Shown here: piece after piece, positions 59,527-64,000 of the stretch
Numbering within the stretch: the first letter of the stretch is position 1
How the letters are laid out: every line of letters begins with the position of its first letter
Source of the DNA: MKUN01 sp964481425
GTDB lineage: Bacteria; Bacteroidota; Bacteroidia; Chitinophagales; Chitinophagaceae
Direction: 5' to 3'
Assembly: GCA_964481425.1 (NCBI GenBank)
Contig: CAYZTM010000005.1
Span: forward strand, 1 to 64,000
DNA length: 64,000 bases
The notes under the pieces: generated by a model
The model's database searches: none
Told to the model about the DNA's origin: nothing
The model's input: the letters and a program-made list of their open reading frames with translations, nothing else
Translations under genes and position numbers: made by a program

Positions 59527-60993
59527 CTATCTTTTGTCTTTCTTGATGATCTGGGCTACCAGTTCAGCTTCGGTTACCAGTTTGTTGCCCACATACACAG
59601 TGCCGCGCATTTCGCATATACCACGGCGTATGGGGTTGATCAGCTCGAGCTTCAGTATAAGCGTATCACCCGGCAGTACTCGTTGTTTAAAGCGTACCTT
59701 ATCTATTTTAATGAAGTAGGTATCGTAGTTCTCCGGATCGCTGTAATTATTCAGGGCCAGTATGCCGCCTGTTTGTGCCAAAGCCTCTATCTGCAGTACG
59801 CCGGGCATCACAGGGTTACCGGGAAAGTGCCCCTGGAAGAAGTGCTCATTAAAGGTGGCATTCTTGATGCCTACCACGTGTGTGTCGCTCAGTTCTATGA
59901 TTTTATCTACCAGCAGGAAGGGGAACTTATGCGGCAGGGCGCGTTCTATCTGTGTAATGTCATAGATAGCTGGCAGGTTAGGATCATAATGTGGTATGTC
60001 CGAAAGATGTTTGTTCTTTTTGATATATTGTTTGATCTTTTTGGCAAATTCAACATTTGAGGCATGTCCCGGCCTGCTGGCAATGATATGTGCCTTGATA
60101 GAATGCCCCACTAAAGCAAGGTCACCCACAACGTCCAGCAATTTATGCCTTGCAGGTTCGTTGGGGAAGTGCAGTTGCACATTGTTCAATATACCCTCCT
60201 GCTTTACTTCTATATTTTGTTGATTGAATATCTTGGAAAGACGTTCTAATTCTCCTTTTTCAAGCACTTTGTCCACCACCACTATGGCATTGTCCAGGTC
60301 ACCGCCCTTTATCAGGTTGTTTTCCAGCAGATATTCTATCTCATGAAGAAAGCAAAAAGTGCGGCAAGGGGCTACCTCGTCTTTGAATTCTGAAATGTGT
60401 TTCAGGGTAGCATGCTGGGTACCAAGTATCGGGGAGTTAAAGTCTATCAGGGTTGTTATCTGGAATTCGTTTGATGGTACTGCCAGCATATCCACGTTCT
60501 TCACCGGGTCGTAGTAGTGTATATTGCTGTCTATGGCATATACCACGCGTTTGGCATCCTGTTCCTGTGTGCCTACGCTTTCTATAGCTTCTATGAACTG
60601 TTTGGAGCTTCCGTCCAGTATGGGTAATTCCGGCTTGTCAAGCTCTATCAGCACATTGTCTATGCCCATGCCCACACAGGCAGCCAGTACATGTTCTATA
60701 GTATTGATCCTTGCCCCTCCATGTTCCAGGGTCGTGCCGCGTGATGTGTCTACTACATAGTCCACATCTGCCTTCACAATCGGTTGTTCCGGCAGGTCAG
60801 TACGCCTGAACCTGATGCCAAAACCCGGGTTGGCCGGCTTCATGGTCATCGTCACGCGTTCCCCTGTGTGCAGGCCTACGCCATGCAAGGTAACGGGGTT
60901 CAATAATGTCTGTTGAAATTGCCCGGATGTTGTATGCTGCACCTTGTCTTTATTTTTGTGAAGCGCCTCTTTTTGTGTTGCTGTTAAACTCAC
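59527..60993 (-). CDS. lpxC/fabZ: bifunctional LpxC-FabZ fusion
   Basis: 488 residues. LpxC (~25-330): zinc-site INTIEHVLAACVGMGI, DGSSKQF, HKLLDVVGDLALVG. FabZ (~345-488): active-site EHFFQGHFPGNPVMPGVLQIEAL and AQTGGILAL. LpxC removes the N-acetyl group in lipid A synthesis; FabZ dehydrates 3-hydroxyacyl-ACP. The fusion is typical of Bacteroidota. Start is GTG at 60993, next to the lpxD stop; an N-terminal ~25-residue tail precedes the LpxC domain. Confidence 0.96.
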   Translation of the reverse strand: MSLTATQKEALHKNKDKVQHTTSGQFQQTLLNPVTLHGVGLHTGERVTMTMKPANPGFGIRFRRTDLPEQPIVKADVDYVVDTSRGTTLEHGGARINTIEHVLAACVGMGIDNVLIELDKPELPILDGSSKQFIEAIESVGTQEQDAKRVVYAIDSNIHYYDPVKNVDMLAVPSNEFQITTLIDFNSPILGTQHATLKHISEFKDEVAPCRTFCFLHEIEYLLENNLIKGGDLDNAIVVVDKVLEKGELERLSKIFNQQNIEVKQEGILNNVQLHFPNEPARHKLLDVVGDLALVGHSIKAHIIASRPGHASNVEFAKKIKQYIKKNKHLSDIPHYDPNLPAIYDITQIERALPHKFPFLLVDKIIELSDTHVVGIKNATFNEHFFQGHFPGNPVMPGVLQIEALAQTGGILALNNYSDPENYDTYFIKIDKVRFKQRVLPGDTLILKLELINPIRRGICEMRGTVYVGNKLVTEAELVAQIIKKDKR

Positions 60994-62061
60994 CTAAAAT
61001 GCTGTGTTTTTATTATTCATTGCCTCCATGAGCTCCTGCATCATTTCTTCCAGCTTTTGCAGGCGTTGATGTATTTCAGGCAAATTTCTAAAAATTGCCT
61101 GACTTTTTAATGAACTTTTATAATCGTATGCCGGTGATCCGGTCAATGCGGTATTTGGTGTTGTAACTGATTTTGAAAGGCCGCTTTGTGCATTGATGCG
61201 GGTTCCGTCGGCCAGTTGTATATGGCCTACAATGCCTGCTTGCCCGCCTATGATACAGTTCCGGCCAACTTTGGTACTGCCTGAAATGCCTGCCTGCGCT
61301 GCTATCACCGTGTTTTCTCCTACTTCTACATTATGGGCCACCTGTATCAGGTTATCGAGCTTTACACCCTTACGGATAATGGTTGAGCCCATGGTAGCCC
61401 TGTCAATACTGCAGTTTGCCCCAATTTCTACATTGTCTTCAATGATCACATTGCCTATCTGGGGTATCTTTTTATAACTATTGTCCTGCTGCGGAGCAAA
61501 CCCAAAACCATCGCTCCCTATCACCGTACCCGAATGTATTATAACCTTTTCCCCTATTATGCAGTCACGGTAGATGCATACACCCGCGTTTAGGACTGTA
61601 TCCCGCTTTATAACTGCATTGTCGCCAACATAACAGCCCGGGTATACCTGCACATTATCACCGATCACTGCATTATCACCAATATATGAGAAAGAGCCAA
61701 TATATACATCATTGCCGAGCCTGGCAGTAGCAGAGATATGCGCATTGTCTTCTATCCCCTTTTTACGGCTCCCGGCTATTATCTCATTATATTTTTCCAG
61801 CAAAAGGGCAAAACCACTGTAGGCATCGGCTACACGGATCAAGGTACAATGGAGGGGGGCCTTAGGTTCAAAACCGTTGCTAACTATGATCACAGAGGCC
61901 TCTGTTGTATAGATGTGGTCCTCATATTTCGGGTTGGCGAGGAAGCACAACGCACCTCTGGTCGCTTCCTCTATCTTAGCCACCTTATCTACCACTGCTT
62001 CCGGGTTACCTTCTACTTTGCCATTTATCAGGCTGGCTATCTGGGCTGCCGTGAACTGCAT
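60994..62061 (-). CDS. lpxD: UDP-3-O-acylglucosamine N-acyltransferase
   Basis: 355 residues. N-terminal uridine-binding domain (~1-100) and the left-handed beta-helix of hexapeptide repeats (~100-310), with the catalytic His region NLIQVAHNVEVGENTVIAAQ. A helical C-terminus (LPEIHQRLQKLEEMMQELMEAM) completes the trimer. Adds an acyl chain to UDP-3-O-acyl-glucosamine. Followed directly by lpxC-fabZ. Confidence 0.96.
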   Translation of the reverse strand: MQFTAAQIASLINGKVEGNPEAVVDKVAKIEEATRGALCFLANPKYEDHIYTTEASVIIVSNGFEPKAPLHCTLIRVADAYSGFALLLEKYNEIIAGSRKKGIEDNAHISATARLGNDVYIGSFSYIGDNAVIGDNVQVYPGCYVGDNAVIKRDTVLNAGVCIYRDCIIGEKVIIHSGTVIGSDGFGFAPQQDNSYKKIPQIGNVIIEDNVEIGANCSIDRATMGSTIIRKGVKLDNLIQVAHNVEVGENTVIAAQAGISGSTKVGRNCIIGGQAGIVGHIQLADGTRINAQSGLSKSVTTPNTALTGSPAYDYKSSLKSQAIFRNLPEIHQRLQKLEEMMQELMEAMNNKNTAF

Positions 62062-62133
62062 GAATGTATCGTGATTGATTGTTTGTTTATTGATGACCTA
62101 TTGAAATTGAGGGTCTAACTATGTCCGCAAATA

Positions 62134-63354
62134 TTATGCCCGGAAATAGCAAAGGTACTTCTTATGTACCGGTCGGGCAAGTGCCTGGTTTACTACCGGG
62201 TTATCAATTTCCGAAATATCTTTTATTTCACCATTTTTCATTGCTATTTGTATCCTTTCATCCTCTGCATTATAGGTGCTATTGGATGTAATACCACTCG
62301 ATACAAAATAATGTAATTCGTTGTCGGCAACATCCAGTTTCTTTTGTATTTCAGCCTTTTTCTCAATTATTAGTTCTTCAATTCCGTCCGAGCTTAATAT
62401 AACCTTGTACAAGTTTCTGTTTATTAGCATTTTGCAAAGCATGGATAATATCTTGTCTTTATGTTCCTGCCACACTTTTATCGAGGTCAGTATATCGTAA
62501 TCATCTAATTGGCAGAACCTGTCGAGGTGATTTGGGTCTTTTTCAAAATCAGCAGCTGTAAGCCGTTTATAGAGAAAATAATGTAGTGCAGGACTGGCAA
62601 ACAATTCTTTCCCATTCTGCGCCAGCTCTTTTGCCCGGTTCAGGATATTGAGTAGCAACTCTTCTGCACCCAGTACGGTTTTATGCAAGTATACCTGCCA
62701 GTACATCAGGCGACGAGCTATGATAAATTTTTCAACCGAATGCACACCTTTTTCCTCTACCATTAGTTCCCCGTTTTGGACTGTAAGCATTTGTAATATC
62801 CGGTCATAGCCTATCACACCTTCCGAAACGCCGGTATAAAAGCTGTCCCGGTTCAGGTAATCCATCCGATCAACATCAAGTTGGCTTGATACCAATTGAT
62901 GCAGGTACCTGCGTGGATAGGAATGATCAAATATCCTGGTGGCGTCAGATAGCAAGCCCCCCATCTCCTCGTCCATTCTTTTCATGATCAGGTGAGAAAT
63001 GGTCTCATGCGATATGCCTTCTACAAGAGAATGTTCCAGGGCATGAGAAAAGGGGCCGTGCCCTATATCGTGCAGCAGTATGGCCATACGTGCTGCTAAG
63101 TGGTCCTCATCTGTTAGCTGAATGCCCTTTATCTTTAATTCGTCGAGGGCCTTCTCCATCAGGTGACAAGCACCAAGCGAGTGATGAAAACGTGTATGTA
63201 CTGCCCCCGGGTATACCAGGTGTGCCATGCCCATCTGCTTGATGTTGCGTAGCCGTTGAAACCACGGATGTTCAATTAGCTTCATAATTTCCGGTTCCGG
63301 GAACCGCAAAAAACCATATACGGGGTCATTGATGATCTTACCCTTTGCTTTCAT
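62134..63354 (-). CDS. HD domain phosphohydrolase, dNTPase-like
   Basis: 406 residues. Metal ligands: RFHHSLGACHLM (H), LLHDIGHGPFSHALEH (HD), and DHSYPRRYLHQLVSSQLDVDRMDYL (D). The plan is that of SAMHD1-like dNTP triphosphohydrolases found next to lpxD in Bacteroidota. The substrate is inferred. Lies 20 bases from the PBP gene and 72 from lpxD. Confidence 0.9.
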   Translation of the reverse strand: MKAKGKIINDPVYGFLRFPEPEIMKLIEHPWFQRLRNIKQMGMAHLVYPGAVHTRFHHSLGACHLMEKALDELKIKGIQLTDEDHLAARMAILLHDIGHGPFSHALEHSLVEGISHETISHLIMKRMDEEMGGLLSDATRIFDHSYPRRYLHQLVSSQLDVDRMDYLNRDSFYTGVSEGVIGYDRILQMLTVQNGELMVEEKGVHSVEKFIIARRLMYWQVYLHKTVLGAEELLLNILNRAKELAQNGKELFASPALHYFLYKRLTAADFEKDPNHLDRFCQLDDYDILTSIKVWQEHKDKILSMLCKMLINRNLYKVILSSDGIEELIIEKKAEIQKKLDVADNELHYFVSSGITSNSTYNAEDERIQIAMKNGEIKDISEIDNPVVNQALARPVHKKYLCYFRA

Positions 63355-63374
63355 CTGCTTCCTTGATCTTTATT

Positions 63375-64000
63375 TTACCAGTCGCCGCTTGGTGGGACAG
63401 TTTCCTGCGGGTCGTCTGTATCATTGGGTACATAACCCTGACCATATGTGCCTACTCTCGATTCGCTTGTAGGATCATAAGAATCACAGTCGTTAAAACC
63501 ATCAGGTTCTTTGAATCGGATACCGGACTCTATGCCAAGAGAGGGATCGGCATAACACTTCTTAATAAATAGGGCCCATATAGGCAATGCAGCTGCAGAA
63601 CCTTGTCCCAGGCGCTCACTGGCGAAACGGAATACCCGGTCATCGCAGCCCACCCAGGCACCTGCAAGCAGTTGGGGTGTGTAGCCTATGAACCATGCAT
63701 CAGCCTGGCTATTCGTTGTACCGGTTTTGCCGGCAATATCGGCCTGTATATTGTACATGAAGCGCATGCGCCTGCCGGTACCATGATCTATTACACCACG
63801 CATCATATTCACCATCTTGAATGCCGTGTTAGCATTGATGATCTCTTTCTGTACTGGTGTAAAATTCCTCAATACCATCCCGTTTTTATCCTCTATACGT
63901 GTGATGAACATGGGCTGGGTATTAATGCCCTCATTGGGGAACATACTATACGCGCCGACCATTTCAAAAAGCGAAATGTCAGAAACACCAAGTGCTGAAG
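63375..64000 (-). CDS. class A penicillin-binding protein, C-terminal part
   Basis: The gene enters from beyond the window end; about 208 C-terminal residues are visible. The frame reads ALGVSDISLFEMVGAYSMFPNEG, the region before the KTG box, then AGKTGTTNSQADAWFIGYTPQLLAGAWVGCDD. The last ~60 residues are an acidic, Pro/Gly-rich tail (NDTDDPQETVPPSGDW). Crosslinks peptidoglycan in the periplasm; the glycosyltransferase half is outside the window. Confidence 0.93.
   Translation of the reverse strand, partial: SALGVSDISLFEMVGAYSMFPNEGINTQPMFITRIEDKNGMVLRNFTPVQKEIINANTAFKMVNMMRGVIDHGTGRRMRFMYNIQADIAGKTGTTNSQADAWFIGYTPQLLAGAWVGCDDRVFRFASERLGQGSAAALPIWALFIKKCYADPSLGIESGIRFKEPDGFNDCDSYDPTSESRVGTYGQGYVPNDTDDPQETVPPSGDW

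Noticed and set aside
1..64000. CRISPR array, integrase, transposase or prophage
   Set aside because: No regularly spaced repeats and no such gene products were seen on either strand.

Overview
The window is an ordinary-looking chromosomal segment of a Bacteroidota bacterium, most likely in the Chitinophagaceae/Sphingobacteriia area. The signs are an LpxC-FabZ fusion, many short lipoproteins with an SCKK- or SSC-type lipobox, DUF4249, DUF6428 and BT_3928 family proteins, a TatA without TatBC, BlaI/M56 regulators, a menaquinone gene of the futalosine type (mqnA), and -7 promoter elements of the Bacteroidota form TAnnTTTG in front of many genes. I saw no prophage, integrase, insertion sequence or CRISPR array, so the accessory content is in small operons inside a core background.

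Layout. 1-1245: 5' part of lysS. 1341-9863: envelope and redox proteins (Ycf48-like propeller lipoprotein, SDR, small Cys-rich lipoprotein, DUF2231-Rieske protein, c-heme lipoprotein, globin-like lipoprotein, MgtC/DUF4010 membrane protein, PagL-like lipid A deacylase). 9871-12753: minus-strand operon ung-plsC-DUF2520 followed by fdx-iscX. 12805-19456: FAH hydrolase, thioesterase, membrane adenylate cyclase, tRNA-Met, a lipoprotein esterase with an apparently non-AUG start, and an FAD oxidoreductase of the halogenase/geranylgeranyl reductase superfamily. 20084-25316: a metal block with an HMA-AraC regulator, copA, and an arsR-DUF6428-arsB(ACR3)-arsC operon with a palindromic operator. 25399-28137: a Y-family polymerase, a PA0069-type radical SAM enzyme and a 58-residue protein in one apparent operon. 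28130-36466: DUF922 protease-like protein, trxB, DUF4249, L,D-transpeptidase, an apparently amber-interrupted micro-gene, M56/BlaI, rpsT, MltD-like transglycosylase and tatA. 36720-40456: kup with kdpE and a short KdpD-like kinase. 40539-47236: rluD, BT_3928, DUF58, yceD-rpmF-plsX, hydrolase and ogt. 47351-47716: RNase P RNA. 47843-57056: MCE protein, dusB, a divergent DoxX/HxlR pair, phosphoesterase, FKBP, CDF transporter, rnhA, mqnA, HMG-CoA lyase-like, panB, yggS. 57066-64000: glycosyltransferase-like membrane protein, orphan ABC ATPase, lpxC-fabZ, lpxD, an HD hydrolase and the 3' part of a class A PBP.

How they work together. Several genes serve the outer envelope (lpxD, lpxC-fabZ, plsC, plsX, pagL-like, mlaD-like, L,D-transpeptidase, MltD, PBP1). 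The clearest regulated units are the arsenic operon, the copper pair, the DoxX/HxlR pair, whose regulator has a Cys6 as in YodB-type redox sensors, and the potassium trio kup-kdpE-kdpD'. I do not find a clear-cut new defence or mobile system. The best leads are the polymerase Y/radical SAM/small-protein cassette, the HMA-AraC copper regulator, the periplasmic haem/Fe-S cluster at 4-7.4 kb, the Cys-tailed arsenic operon proteins, and two genes (16195 and 31739) whose reading depends on one unexpected codon each.
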